Shown here: positions 51,429 through 63,930 of the stretch, one piece after another
Layout: the number at the start of each line of letters is the position of its first letter
Numbering within the stretch: position 1 is the first letter of the stretch
The notes under the pieces: generated by a model
Database searches by the model: none
What the model saw: only the letters and a program-made list of their open reading frames with translations
What the model was told of the DNA's origin: nothing
Translations under genes and position numbers: made by a program
Source of the DNA: Amylostereum areolatum
Lineage: Eukaryota > Basidiomycota > Agaricomycetes > Russulales > Stereaceae
Assembly (NCBI GenBank): GCA_012932865.1
Contig: SAXG01000011.1
Coordinates: forward strand, 620,001-684,000
DNA length: 64,000 nt
Direction: 5' to 3'

Positions 51429-54400
51429 TCAGGCGAAGTCTTCCTTGTCGAGCTGGATATAATTCGCATAATCCACCGGCCTGGATATACGTAGCGTCGT
51501 CAGCCCTCGATCCAGCCAAAACCCAACTCGGAAACTCCAGCTCACCATCCCGCCCGACACCGATAGCACCAGCTCGTCGAACGCACCGGCCTTGGGCGCG
51601 GTCGCCCACCCACGTCGTCCGTGACGTAGGGTTCGAAATCCGGCTTTGGGGAGGTGAAGAGGTAGATGACCGTTGGGAGGGCTGGTGGTGCCGAGAAAGC
51701 GGATCCGCCGCCAGAGCCGAAGCCGGGACGCGGTGGAGGGAAAGTGGGACGTTGCGGTAGGCGAGAGTAGCCTAGGGCCGGCGGGCTCCAGTCGTTGACA
51801 CTGAGGTCATTGATATTGAGGGTGCGAGTAACTGTGAGAAAGACCGCACCCAAGGTGAACACAGGATGGCCATGGGGAGAACCACAGGAAGACGACGTAC
51901 TGAGGATAAGCTCGTGAGGATCCACGCCGTGCCGTGCTCCCAACGCTGCCGCCTGGTCTGCTAAAACCTTCCAGGCCTCGTTCACGGACGCGATGTGCGT
52001 CTGCCTCCGACTGAACACCGTCACGGTCGCCTGCGGGAGCATCGCCAGCGGCCACCTGTCGTACACCCATCAACACAGAACACAGCCATAAAGCTCGAAC
52101 ATGAGAAACCCTACCCTTCGAGCCCGTCGGGTAACAAAAACGGTCGGGCCTGTTGTCTGTCCGGAAAACCACGGTTCGTGGCCACGTACTCCCCTTCCAC
52201 GTCTCTCGCCACATCCAACCGACACCCCTCGATTTCAAACACATTCCCCAAGACCTCGAACCCGCTGAAATCCTTCCCTCCGCGGGGTATGTGCCCATAA
52301 TCTCCGACTTCGAACTTCCCTGCAGGACAGCGCTCTTGCCAGGTGTGTCCGTGTCGTTCGCGAGCGAGGGCGATCTTGCGGAGAGCAGGGAGGGAGAGGG
52401 CCGCGCCGTCGTCGGTGTCGAGAATATCTTCAAGTTCTGGAGCAAGGGCCGGGGCTTCGGTGGGATGCGGAAGGAGCGACTCCAGGAGGGCTTGCAGCTG
52501 TCGGATTTTCTGTGTGTGTTATCCTTAGTTGGTCGCTGTGAGGAGAAGAGAAAGAGAGAAAGAGAACGTACACCAACGGCGGATGAGCGCGTCGCGCTCC
52601 CGGCCAAGGGAGAATCTTCCACACGTGCGAGTTCTTTCAGATACTGGGAAGCAAGCGCTCAGTCCATATATGCGTGGCTCAGTCACGGAAAGATGGGTAC
52701 CTTGAGTGCGCGATCCACCAGAGACTCGCAGATATTGTAGCTGCGGGCAGTGATCCAACCATCCTTGGGTAGCGGGAGGCCTAGGACGACATTATTGTCG
52801 TCGTCCACGGTATATGTCGCGTCCTGCTAGGGATTAGAACAGCGACGAAAAGGCGACGAAGGTGGATATATGCACCTCGATAAAGTCCTGCAATTGGTCA
52901 TCGGTCAAGGAAAGCTGCTGTTGGACGTGCATGGCGGCAGACTGCTTTCGATATCAGAGTTTGGCGACGCTCTTAAGACTGAGAGGCTCACGGTGATGTC
53001 GCGGTACTAAGCGGAACGTTAAGCTCGACAGCAGAATGGCAGCGTGATCGCCATACTTACGACGTGCAGTAGGGCGCGAATTGAGCTCGCCATGCTCTGG
53101 GAGTTCAGTAAGTTCTGAACGTAGAGCCCGACGTCACGCGTAGACCCTAAGGCGCTTTCGTTCAGCTAGGCAAGGTGTGGGAGCGACGAATGTATACGCA
53201 CCGTTCGCAAGCAGGATAAAAGGCACCGCCGTCTTCCCATCCGAGTATCCAAGAATCTGTGGGAGATTCTGGTGGCTGTGCGGTACAAGTCAGCAATAAG
53301 GACGACAAAGTCACAGAAGGACGTGACTGACTACAGCCGTCGCAACATCTTGACGTCTCTAACCCATTGCTGGATCATTCGCACCCGTCAGATACCCACA
53401 CAAGAAAGGTAGAACGGAAACAAACCCGCCGTGCTTCCTTCGTATCCGCATACCGCTTGACCGTCGTCTTGTTTCCGTTGATCTGGCCCTCACATGTCCC
53501 TGAAAACCATCCAACAGGCCTGCGATGTGGCTTGCGCACGATGACTTCCGACTGATGGTACCTCCGAAACCCGGACTCGTCCACGATCTCGTCGCCTAAC
53601 GTCTCGAGAAAGATGTCCTCTTCAGTCTTTACGTTGGCGATGGCAAGTGATGGGTGTTTAGGGGGGATGGTGTCGAGGGAGTCGGAAAGTTCTAGCGGTT
53701 TCACGACGGCCTGTGAAGGTGGAGGTTCATTTTCGGTTTCGATGGGGGTCGGTGTGTCTTCGATGTACAGTGGCTGGGGTGTCCGCTGCAGTGTACCGAT
53801 CGCATGGTGGATTTCGATTATTGTCGCAAGCTACAGCGTATACAGACCAAGCTTCAGAAAGCAGTCGAGACAAAGAAAATCTGAAGCGCACCTGAAAGGA
53901 TTGAGCCGCCTCGTCCAACTGTTCGTTGTAATCCTCCAGCGCGCTCTCAATGTTGCTCTTGGACAACAGCCGGTTCAGCCACGTTGCCTCGGACGCCTTG
54001 ACCATAAAATCGCGTATCGAGACCAACGTTCTACGTCGAATACATTGTAAGCATCGCGGGAGACGTAAAAATGAGAAAGAGCGCACTCGGAGAACGTCTG
54101 AACGTTGTCGATGAGAGCTTTTGGAGCCCTCTCCCACTTGCCCTCCATCCTGTGTCCGAGGTCGGTCAACAGCTTCGCCGCGCGCACAGCTAGACGAATG
54201 CAGTCTTTACGATTGACCTTGACTTCCTGGAGCCATTCGGATAAGCCTTCGTTAGCGCATGTGGGACGACGCGACTACGCACTGCGACGATTTCGAGCAT
54301 GGCTAGAACTGCCGCCGCCGCCACTGCCGCGGGAGGAAAGCTGATCAGGGAGGCAGCCTCCTTTGCCATATCGGCGGTCTTCATGACCAGGTCGAGTCCC

Positions 54401-54441
54401 AGGCTCCCCGTTGCGCGTTTGCGAACGACCTTGAGCGACAT
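51429..54441 (-). CDS. MLKL-like protein: N-terminal four-helix domain + degenerate kinase-like domain
   Basis: ATG 54441 opens MSLKVVRKRATGSLGLDLVM. The first 170 residues are helical and resemble the MLKL/HeLo-type N-terminal domain seen in many basidiomycetes: KTADMAKEAASLISFPPAA, AVRAAKLLTDLGHRMEGKW, NVQTFSETLVSIRDFMVKAS, DEAAQSFQLATIIEIHHAI. A Pro/Glu linker follows. Then a kinase N-lobe-like region: GQINGNKTTVKRYADT (beta-3 Lys), WVRDVKMLRRLHQNLPQIL, PFILLAN; no HRD or DFG was found, so a pseudokinase is likely. The C-terminal part (KFEVGDYGHIPRGGKDFSGF, ATVTVFSRRQTHI, ending YIQLDKEDFA) is typical of the family. About 700 residues, many introns. By analogy with MLKL, a membrane-acting cell-death or immune role is possible. 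The start codon is uncertain. Confidence 0.65.
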
Positions 54442-55458
54442 GTGCGTTGCCAGTGATTCCTGGGTCGGTGTCGCCCTCCACTTCTTCAAGGAAGAGATCT
54501 TGTGTGGTGCCGAGTGGTGGATGAAGGAGCGAGGGAAAGTTCGTCAGGAGGGGGGCTAGAGGCAGTGTGGGCATCAAAAAGAACGACAGATGACGACAAT
54601 CCGTCGGAAAGAAAGAGACGGACCGAATGATACGTTCGATCACTGAGATATCGCGGCGACATGGCCGCAGGTCTCTCCTGGGCTGCGCTCGACGTAGAGA
54701 GAGAAGGTGGGATGTAGGACGTTGTCTCGTACCCAGACGTCCGAGTGAACCAAGTTCCTGGTCTCGAAGAACCGTCGGGGCGTCAGAAATGTGAAGATCG
54801 ACCCCGGGCCGCCTCGCCGCTTGTGATCACGTGTTCTTTGTTTTGTTTTCATCTTGATTCTTTTACTCTCGACGGACGCACGCATTTCGTCTTTCAACCA
54901 TAATGTCTATTGCGCATCACTCATCCTGCCCTTTTAAACGTGGAAGATCACCCGGATCCTCGTCTCCTTTGAGATAAAGTCCCCACGTCTCTGCTCGCGG
55001 CAATGGTATTCTCGGTATGCGTTCACTTCTGCTGGTTCTTTTGACTGTCCGTGTTGCAGTGGACTCCACGTCTTCGTTAGCACCTTCGCAGGATTTGATG
55101 TGCGACTCTTTTGTTTCCACACAGAGGTTTGGTCCCCAAGACAGACCCTCGGTTGCCGGTTAGTTGTGTCCTGCATATCTCGTGCGAAATCCATCTGACT
55201 CCTTGTTAGGCGTTCAACGTCACTCAACTCGTGACTGCGATCGACTGCTCTCGCTGCCGTCTCCGTCAAGATGATAGTATGAACGAGTCTTCGAACTACA
55301 CTCCCATAGTACCGCCTTGTATGACGTGTTTTCCTTCAGGTTTGTCTTCGGACAGTGCAGATCCGCCTGCAAGCGCGTCTCCGGACCCTCCGCTTGTGCG
55401 CATGTCTTAGGACCTACCGCCTTCGGGCCTGCCTTCGGAAATATCCTTTTCGCACTTC
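54442..55458. other. Intergenic, no gene supported
   Basis: About 1 kb upstream of the MLKL-like gene; open frames are short and unsupported. Confidence 0.4.
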
Positions 55459-56151
55459 GTGTACGATGTTGCACATTTGAACCAGTGGCACCACTTCAAG
55501 TCAGCTGTCCACAGCGAGGACATCACGGAGGATATTCATTACGTGCGAGGTACTTCCCTTGTCATTTCTTGGGTACATCTGCCTTGTGTTCTGCGTCATT
55601 TTTCTTCCTTGACTTTACCCTCCATTCGTGCTATGTGTGCGCGACATCTCGTCTCAGTGCCTTGCACATATTCTAAAGTTCGTGCTGTTTTGCTCCTACT
55701 TCTGTACTCGGCTTCTGAACGAGCAGCATGGACCATACCCGCCGAACGTAGTCTCTTTCACAGACCCTAAAAGATGACATGCACCTTTTCGGATGAGGAA
55801 GGACAGTGCTGATCTACACCGAACGATGTCGACGTTTCGCCGACTCAGAGCGGAATCTCAATACCTGCACATATAAACTTTGGGGTGCCAGCGAATTCCC
55901 TTGTAGCCGAACCCACGCATCCCACATTGGTAGATCCTGCGCCAGCGACAGTCGTGTTTCCTCCTGTGTGCAGTAAAGACCTGCATTTTTCGATCATTCG
56001 CCAATGGAAAACGGAGATGGATCCGCTGAAGTGGATTCATAAGACGTGCATGTCCTGCGGTCAAAGCAAATTTGACAGCGAGCTGGAGGTAGGCTCTGTG
56101 CACACGAGGAGAAGAAGGTCAGCTTTCCTCGCCGCAGAACTGCCACGGTAA
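55459..56151 (+). pseudogene. Possible transposon-gene remnant
   Basis: Frames at 55459-55770 (LPSIRAMCARHLVSV, a leucine-rich helical stretch) and 55885-56151 (IRQWKTEMDPLKWIHKTCMS, with C-X2-C) resemble, loosely, Cys-rich N-terminal regions seen in Agaricomycete mobile-element proteins. They are in different frames without good splice sites. A decayed fragment is the likeliest reading; it may also be chance. Confidence 0.25.
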
Positions 56152-56635
56152 CGACTACAGAGACCAGGTAAAGCCCGTAGGGCCGTAGGTATCAGAGGAG
56201 AGCTTCCGAGTCACATAATGCAGGGGATGCGGGAATGGCGGTCCGGGAACCCGGGGCAGCGTCAACGAGACCACTGGCAAGATGATGCATCTTTAGCTTG
56301 GACGTAGTCCCTCCAAGTCTGTCGAATTTCACTTCCAGTGCCACGGGACACTCGAAACCTGAGACAACAATGTAGATGGAAGGTTTTTATGACCATTCAG
56401 TGCAATGAATGCTGGATCCGGATGGCGACAATGATATTATACTTACTTAAACTGAACCGCCCACATGGGCCCCATCCCACCTAACCTACTCATTCCTCCA
56501 CCCTCCCGTCAGCAGACAGATTGCAGCCCGAGCGGAGAGAGCAGAAACGATGTTGTGCAGGCGAGGAAACACATACAACACTTCACACTTAGACCGAACA
56601 AAGATCCTTTTCCGCTACGACCCGCGCTCTCATCA
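56152..56635. other. Intergenic, no gene seen
   Basis: Nothing recognised apart from the likely 3' untranslated region of the COQ8-like gene. Confidence 0.45.
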
Positions 56636-58830
56636 CTATGTGCTAAACACATACCCGCCAGTCACCTTCTCCCACAGCCTTCTGCAATCCACCCGTGCAT
56701 CCAACCTCGACGCGAGCAAGAACGCGCCGCTGAGTTTCCTATTTCGCGATCGCATTAGCCAGTCACCTCACAAACAAGAAGAGAAGACCGACCGGTTGAG
56801 CGAATATGTCTCCCGTGGCGGTGGCGTCAGCCGGTGCTGGAGCATGACGGGGATCTGCGCGCGAATTTCCTTCGTGATTTCCGTCCAGCGCGTTCCGGGC
56901 CCGAATGCAAACGGCTGGAGGGTATCCCCGCGGAAGGGCGTGGCAAGCAGCGCCATCGAGGTGAGGTGCGCGTCGAGCATTACCTGCACCAGTAGTCAGC
57001 GTCTGTCCGCGGCATGGAGAAGGACGAATAAACTTGCCTCGCTCTCCTCCCCGGTCAGATATCCCAGCCTTAAACTGGCCTCCCTGCTTCCGTCGACATC
57101 CCCTTCCGCCGCTGCGCGCAAAAGCCGCAGCCAGTCGTCCATGAATGCAACGGGGTACGTGCGCGTCGCACCAAAGTCAACGAGCTCGAGTCGGCGAGCG
57201 TTGGGGTCCCATAGGAAGTTGGTGAAGTTGGGGTCGGTCTGCATCGCGCGGAAGGCGAAGAGCTCCTTGAGACAGAGCTCGATGGTAAGGGATGCGATCT
57301 AAGGGGAGCGCGCAGCCTGAATGAGCAGGATACGAGGGGGAAGGAAGGAGAACGATTCTCACATCGTCCTTGTCCGCCTGTGAAAGGTGGCCGACGGTGT
57401 CACCCCCAACGCTCACGCCGTCAAGGTACTCCATCACAAGCACACGCTCGGTGCTCCCGTCCCAGACCCACGGCACCTTGAATCTAGGGTCGGCACCTAG
57501 ATGCTTCTCATCCCCAAACTCGCGCAGGAACCCAGCTTCGCGTACGTAGTTGCATTCGTCCTCCAGCTCTTCCTTCATCGCCTGTTGACTGGATCAATAA
57601 CCAGGCCTGAAGAACGCGAGAGAAAGGGCGCGCACCGCAAGCGTCTTGTCGAGGAAGAGCCCTCGAGGCAGTAACCGACCGGCGGTGAGCAGCGCAGTGA
57701 GGTATCCTATGTCCGCTTCGACCGACTGGCGTATGTTCGGAAATTGGACCTTGACCGCGACCCGAGCCTCGGCGCCTGTAGGGCTTGCTTGAGCGGTGAG
57801 CACGCCGCGATGAACCTGGCCAATGGATGCCGCTGCGAAGGGGACAGGGTCGAAGGAGACAAAATTTGATTGCCAGGCGGGACCGAGGGAGGTCTGCATG
57901 ACTTTCTGTTCGCGAAGGTTAGGGTCGCAGATGGAACGGAGAGAGGAGAGAGCTCATGCCTCCATTTGCCAATTAGGCATGTAATGGGCGCCGTCCTGCA
58001 CGCGTCGGAAGATCTTGTCGACTTCAGGCGGGAGGAGATGCGTGTCTGCGCCGATTGTTGATAGGTTTCCAGGTGAGAACGCTGGCGGGTGACGTACCTT
58101 GGATGCTTAGGAACTGCCCGACCTTGAGCGCTGCACCGCGCATTTGTGAAAGCTTGTTGACGAGTCGGGAGATGTTGGCTTCGGTGAACATGACGGGCGT
58201 GGAGGATCCCGAGGAGGTGGTAGACCGACGGACGAGCTCGGATGCCGCGCCATAGCCGAGGGAGGCTGCGAGACCTCCGTAGTGGAAGAGTCGACCAATG
58301 CGGGAGGAGGGGACTTTAGAAGATTGAAGAGTGCGTGCTATGGGCAATTCTGGAGCCAAATGTTGGGGACTTGGGTCAAGAGAAAGGGGGGTTGAAGGGC
58401 GAGGTGCGAATGTTGGAATCGAAGGAGGTGTGTCTGGAGTAGGCGTGGAAGGTAGCACCGACGTGTTGAATGCGTCGGACAACGCGTGAGGTTCCTCGAC
58501 TTGCCGTGGGGAAAGAGGCTCTGTGTCGCGTATATGTTGCACATTCGACAAAGCGTTCGGAAGAAAGGCAGGCGGTGACACCGCAATCTGCTTGAGCCAC
58601 GCTTCGTTGGCGCGGTGAAGGGAACTCGGCTGCACGTCCCTCGACTCCAGATCTTCTTCTACCTCCAGCTCAACCTCCTCCTCTATTTCATCCAGACTCC
58701 TCCGTTTCCTACTCGCGGTCCCAGCGCCGGTACGCGTGAGTTGGGCCGCGCGGTATTGGGCGGCATGTTCAAGGATTTGTACGGCAGAATAGGCGACGGA
58801 GAACCAGTTGAAGGCGGGGCCTGGAGGCAT
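56636..58830 (-). CDS. COQ8: ABC1/COQ8 (ADCK) family atypical kinase
   Basis: ATG 58830 opens MPPGPAFNWFSVAYSAVQIL. A long acidic and Pro-rich N-terminal region leads to the family's own motifs: KxGQ in GAALKVGQFLSIQ (about residue 245), Ala-rich AAAS in place of the P-loop (PFAAASIGQVHRG), VAVKVQFPNI, ERVLVMEYLDG, QTDPNFTNFLWD and LVDFGATRTY. Six introns; after RETYSLNR a last intron joins KLSGAFLLASRLDAR to the stop at 56636. COQ8 is a mitochondrial inner-membrane ATPase/kinase needed for ubiquinone (CoQ) biosynthesis. All hallmark residues seen are conserved. Confidence 0.92.
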
Positions 58831-59031
58831 ACGTCGCGAGTGGGAAATTAAGGGAGAGTGTCGTGGAGTAACCTGATTCTAGAGGTCCATAATTTGGGAA
58901 TGTGGACTCAGGTGTTGGTGGTGGTCGAGTGAAGGGTGGACGAAAGACACGCGGAAAACACGTGCGAACTGAACGTTCAAAAGAGCGCGCCCGAATTGTC
59001 GTCCTCGCCGTCTGCCACGTCGACCACCATC

Positions 59032-59861
59032 ATGCTCGTCCCCATCGACACGACGAAAACGTCCCTTTTTCTCTCTCTCGCCGCCATCGCGTTTAACCCC
59101 ACCGCTTGGAACATCGTCGCCCGCAATGGTACCCATGCTTGCCTCCGCACACATCACGCCAGCTCATACCTATTGCAGAGTACCACAACAAGACGATTAC
59201 GCGACTTTTTGGTGGGAGTCCACGCGCAGGAACATACTTCCTTGCTCTTTGCATCTTCGGCGCTGGCATGATCCGGGACCACCTGTTCGTTTGACCCCCT
59301 CTTCATCTCCATGCACTGACACGGGCACGTCCATGCACAGATACCGCGCAGCGCTGCTTGAGCAGCCACGCCAACCTTTGCTACCAGAGCCCCTCGATAC
59401 CGTGGTCCCCGCCGTGCTCTTTGGGCTTGGCCAACTTTTCGTCGTGACCTCTACTTGGGCCCTAGGCGTAACCGGAACCTTCCTCGGCGATTATTTCGGT
59501 ATTCTCATGGACCATCGTGTCGAAGGCTTCCCCTTCAATGTCCTCCGCGACCCTATGTACGTTGGCAGCACCATGTGCTTTGCAGCTACCGCCTTATGGT
59601 GCGTCCCTTTGATCGTCTGTGCACGAGGGAAGGACGCTGATTGTCCTGCCGTAGGTATGAGCGTCCGGTTGGGCTTCTGATCACGGCGTACGTCTACATC
59701 GTTTACATTATCGCGCTTCGCTTCGAGGGGTACGTGCTCCTGCTTCCGCCTACGTCTGATCCCACCTTGACATCCCGTCTTTTAGACCGTTCACCGACAT
59801 GATCTACTCTAAACGCGCCGCCCAATCCGCGAACGGGAACGCGTCGAAGAAGGAGCTGTAG
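59032..59861 (+). CDS. OPI3: Phospholipid N-methyltransferase (Opi3/PEM2 type)
   Basis: ATG 59032 opens MLVPIDTTKTSLFLSLAAIA. About five short exons encode a small membrane protein (about 200 residues) with hydrophobic segments and the signature GTFLGDYFGILMDHRVEGFP, NVLRDPMYVGSTMCFAATAL, then (after an intron) RPVGLLITAYVYIVYIIALR and, in the last exon, PFTDMIYSKRAA. This is the phosphatidyl-N-methylethanolamine methyltransferase of the ER that makes phosphatidylcholine from PE with S-adenosylmethionine. Divergent to COQ8 with only 200 bp between the ATGs. Confidence 0.88.
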
Positions 59862-60500
59862 ATGCGACACGACCTTGGATGAACACTCACGAACCGTACG
59901 ATCCTTCGGGCTCTTGGCCGTCGTCTGGACGGGACTTTCAACAGTCGACCCCGCGCAAAAGTGGGATATCATACGCGGTCTCCGGATTTCGCAGTAATAC
60001 ATAATTTACCTCGCTCTATATTCAACAATAGATTCCGTGGACCTTCCCTTACCTCCTTGCTCGTTCGTGGCTCCTACGTCAAACGCCTTCCAACGACGAC
60101 CTCCGAATCTGCCGGCCGGTTGAGAAGACATGTCCTCGAGGCGCTACGATATCGATGGTGCTGGGACGCGTCCCGATAGGCAAAGTTGTACCACGCGCCC
60201 TTCTCCTCGTCTTCTCGTACCCCTCCTCTGACCCCTGACTCGACCGGAGGGTCATTGGACACTAACAACGTTGACGCCTCTGACGCAGTGCAATGGCGTG
60301 CTCTATTCCTCTTCGTCAGCGAGTCGTCCTAACTGGAGATATTTCCCTTTTCACGGAACCACAGGACCTTGGACCGACCTCACTCGAGTCTAGTTCGCAG
60401 CGCGCAGGGTGATTCCCCCGAGAGCGGGCGCAAAAAGGACGCGCACCCCAAGACCCACTGATCACGCGACCGTTCCGTGCGCGCGTCATCGTCCTCCGCA
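59862..60500. other. Intergenic, no gene seen
   Basis: About 0.64 kb between the methyltransferase and the promoter of the next gene; no coding frame with support. Confidence 0.5.
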
Positions 60501-60514
60501 GGGTATATATACCC
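60501..60514 (+). promoter_or_regulatory. Palindromic TATA box GGGTATATATACCC
   Basis: A perfect 14-bp palindrome around TATATATA, 53-66 bp upstream of the cyanamide hydratase ATG, the right distance for a core promoter with a short leader. Confidence 0.65.
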
Positions 60515-60566
60515 AGTCCTGGTTCGTCTCATCCGTACCCCGACTTTCCTCGAACACAATCCGACC

Positions 60567-61539
60567 ATGTCTCAGGATCCCGTCACCTTCTACGGCTTCA
60601 CCCCCGTCCCGCGCGATCCCGATGTCCTCTTTGAAGACCACCCTACCGCCCTCGGCGACAATCCAAAGCAAGACCCGTTCACGGCGGCCGACTTTCCATT
60701 GCCGGAATCGGACGTGGTTACGACCGTGCGGGAGTTCGTCCAGGTGCGTACGTGCGTGCGTGGTTATGCGTGTTCTAACGTCGGATTGTGATCATAGAAA
60801 GAGCTGGACGAGCAGACGTGGAACCATAGCCATCGCGTTTACATCTACGGTATGCTCCTCTTCCCAACTCTTGAATTTTTTTACTCATCCGATGATCTAC
60901 AGGTTCTGCCCTTGTCAAGACACACTTCCCGACCTGGTCCTACGACCCTGAAACGTACTACCTCGCGTGCCTCTTGCACGACATCGGCACCGCGCAACGC
61001 TTCCTCTCGACCACCAAGATGTCCTTCGAGTTCAAGGGCGCGATCGTCGCGCGCGACGCGATCCTCGCTGCGCAGGGAAAGGAGGACCAGGCGGATAGCG
61101 TGTGCGAAGCGATTGTGCGGCACCAGGATATCTTTGTGAAAGGGTACGTCATACGTTTGAGTGTACTCACGGTCGGGAGGCTGACGATGACATTGGTTGT
61201 AGGGGAAACATTACGGTGATTGGCCAAGTCCTGCAGCTCGCCACGATCCTCGACAATATCGGCCTGTATGTCTGCCCTTCCCTCTCTTCTTTCTACACTG
61301 ACTCGTTCACGCTCCAAAGCCGCGCCAATCTCGTCCACCCCGACCTCATCCGCACGACCACGGCCGCCTTTCCGCGCAAGGGCTGGTCTGAACACTTCGG
61401 GCGCGTCATCGAGAAGGAGCTCGCGCTCAAGCCGTGGTGCCATACGTCGACGTTCGAAGTACCCCGGTGGAAGGAGGGCGTGAGCAGCAACTTTGCGACT
61501 GACGTACGGGGAAACGAGGTCATGCGGGCGTATGATTGA
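60567..61539 (+). CDS. Cyanamide hydratase (HD domain, Ddi2/Ddi3 type)
   Basis: ATG 60567 opens MSQDPVTFYGFTPVPRDPDV. Four introns. The HD metal-site residues are visible in order: H in TWNHSHRVYIYG, HD in ACLLHDIGTAQRF, H in AIVRHQDIFVKG, then LQLATILDNIGL and the C-terminal NLVHPDLIRTTTAAFPRKGW typical of the fungal enzyme. About 250 residues, stop 61539. The enzyme hydrates cyanamide to urea (EC 4.2.1.69), acting in the cytoplasm. The strong TATA box suggests inducible expression. Confidence 0.92.
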
Positions 61540-62438
61540 GCTGCGAATGAAACGTGTGTAAATGTCATAGTGGCCCGATGCATTGACTCTGATTGACGTG
61601 TACTTTCTGCGCAAATTGAATGAGTTTGTTCTCGGGGGTCGCCGTCGACTCTCGCGTACGTACTGAACTTATCCATTTATCCAATGGAGAGAACAGGAGG
61701 AGCACTAATCTTGCGTTCTATCGCCACCCTTCGAGCTTTCGAGGAAATTCCGTGGGAAACATGATATTGATCGGCGAATTGCCAGAGGCCGTTGTCGCTA
61801 CTGCGGCATGCGCATGTCGAACTCCAAGTTTCTAGCTTTCCACCATACATCGTCGTTCCTTCATCCTCTCCCCAGCATCCTGCAATCTTTAAGGAGGACT
61901 TGGTCGGCTCGCGGATCCATACTTTGATATCTGTTGGACCACCAGCCCCTTGCCTGGCTGCGGCGCTCCAATTGCACACAAATGATAGTCAGGCGCGGAC
62001 CATACGTATATATCAAACTTACGACGTTCCCCCGATTTCGGAGCAACGTCATGGAGCTGTAAAACGTGTGAATGCACGCGGCAACCGTGCTGATAACGAA
62101 CAGGGACTGTACTTTGCATCAGGAGGACCACCTCGTGTCGGATAGGCTACATCGACCGTCGACGTACACTCTCCACAGATTGCGATATGTCGTCAGGGCA
62201 AGTCCTTCACCGCTCTTGCATCTTGCATTGCAAGACGACGCGATCAAACAGTGTACACGGTAACGCGTTCTCACAGGTATACATAAACTGTATGGGCTGA
62301 CTTTGCCCGGCCTCTCAAGGTCGCGCCAGGGAATGCGCACCGTGGCAGGACACCGTCGTCTCCGGGTTGTCTCCACCGGCGCATCCGCAGAAACGTGTTG
62401 GGAAAATGATCAGGTTGGGATCATCTTTTGCCGTGCGT
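61540..62438. other. Intergenic, no gene supported
   Basis: About 0.9 kb. A few 60-120 codon frames on both strands (for example around 61.7-62.1 kb) lack family or splice support. Confidence 0.4.
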
Positions 62439-62447
62439 ATATAATAA
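62439..62447 (+). promoter_or_regulatory. Candidate TATA box of NUP copy 2
   Basis: TATATAATA, about 210 bp upstream of the ATG at 62651; the leader would be longer than in copy 1 and may contain an intron. Confidence 0.35.
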
Positions 62448-62650
62448 GGAATGGTCAGTGCTCGTCACGATCTGTACCCCTGCTAACCCGTCCCCAAGGT
62501 CGTTCACCATTTGTCCTGTGGTTCAGCTCCTTCAGGCATCCTGTCCTATCTTATATCACACTATCTAACGTTCGTATCAAGGTACGTCCTTCAACTTTGC
62601 TTGCTCCCTCCGAGCCTCATAGCTGAGCGCTGAGCCCACAGACTAGATTT

Positions 62651-63930
62651 ATGATAATGTGGTTGCATTTACTAATTGGCATCGCCGTCCTGGCATCTCG
62701 TCTTCTACATGGAGCGTGTGCTGCGGTCCTCCGCGAGCGTTTTGAAGAGGGCTCGGAGAGCAGGAGGAACAGCGGCGGATCTGGCGTCATCGCCCCCAAG
62801 GTGTTCATCTTGGATGCGGTGCGTCGCATATTTTTCGGACCTACACCGTCATACTCACAGTACCTCGCGCGTAGTTCGATGCCGAAGGCGAAGCGTGGCA
62901 GAACATACCCGAGTTCGACCTCCTCTCACACAACGTAACAGTCCCCGGCCTCTCCCCGCTCTTCCCTGCCGCGCACTGTACGCACGACGGCTCCATCTGC
63001 CAAGTCATTACCGGCGAAGGCGCGATCAACGCCGCGTCAACGGTGTCCAGCCTCGTACACTCGCCGTTTTTCGACCTCACACACACGTACTTCCTCATCG
63101 CGGGAATCGCAGGGGTGAACCCGAAGCTCGCCACCATTGGCGCGGTCACGTTCGCGCGGTACGCGGTACAGGTCACGCTGCAGTACGAGATCGACGCGCG
63201 GGAGAAGCCCGCAGATTTTCCGACGGGGTACGTCCCGCAGGGCGCACGCGCACCGGACGAGTACCCCGCGACGTTGTACGGCACGGAGGTCTTCGAGGTG
63301 AACGACGCGCTACGACAGCGCGCGCTTGCATTTGCACGTCGCGCGACGTTAGTCGACACCCCGGCCGCCCAGGCGTACCGTGCGCACTACGCCTCCGACA
63401 CGCAGTTCGCAAAGGGAGCGGCTGCGCCCACGGTCGTCGCGTGCGACACGGCGACGTCGGACGCGTTCTGGAGCGGCACGCTGCTCGCTGAGGCGTTTGA
63501 GAACACTACGCGGCTGTTCACGAACGGAAGCGCGGAGTACTGCACTACGCAGCAGGAGGACAACGGAATTCTCGGTGCGCTCGTGCGCGGTGCACGCTCC
63601 GATCTGGTCGACTTCTCCCGCATCATCGTCATGCGCACCGCGTCCGACTTCGACCGGCCGTACGCGGGTCAGAGCGCGGCGGCGAACCTGTTCTTGGGCT
63701 TGAGCGGGTTCGAGGCGTCGATTGCGAACATCAGGACGGCGGGAGTTGAGGTGGTGCTGGGGATCGTGGAAGGGTGGGAGGTCACGTTTAGGGAGGGCGT
63801 GCACGCGACAAACTATGTGGGCGATATACTAGGGTCGATCGGAGGTGAGCCGGACTTTGGGCCTGGGAGTGTGTTCGAGGATCAACAGGCGCCGTTTGGT
63901 CGGCGGGGGAGGGTAGGTATGACCGCGTAA
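62651..63930 (+). CDS. Purine nucleoside permease (NUP) family protein, copy 2
   Basis: ATG 62651 opens MIMWLHLLIGIAVLASRLLH, a signal-peptide-like segment, then one intron after PKVFILDA at the same place as in copy 1. The domain repeats copy 1 motif by motif: FDAEGEAWQNIPEF, CQVITGEGAINAASTVSSLV, THTYFLIAGIAGVNPKLATI, FARYAVQVTLQYEIDAREKP, ACDTATSDAFWSGTLLAEAF and RIIVMRTASDFDRPYAGQSA. It adds a short tail (DQQAPFGRRGRVGMTA) before the stop at 63930. Same strand and 18 kb from copy 1; a dispersed duplication with most residues conserved. Substrate (purine nucleosides) is from the family name only. Confidence 0.85.
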
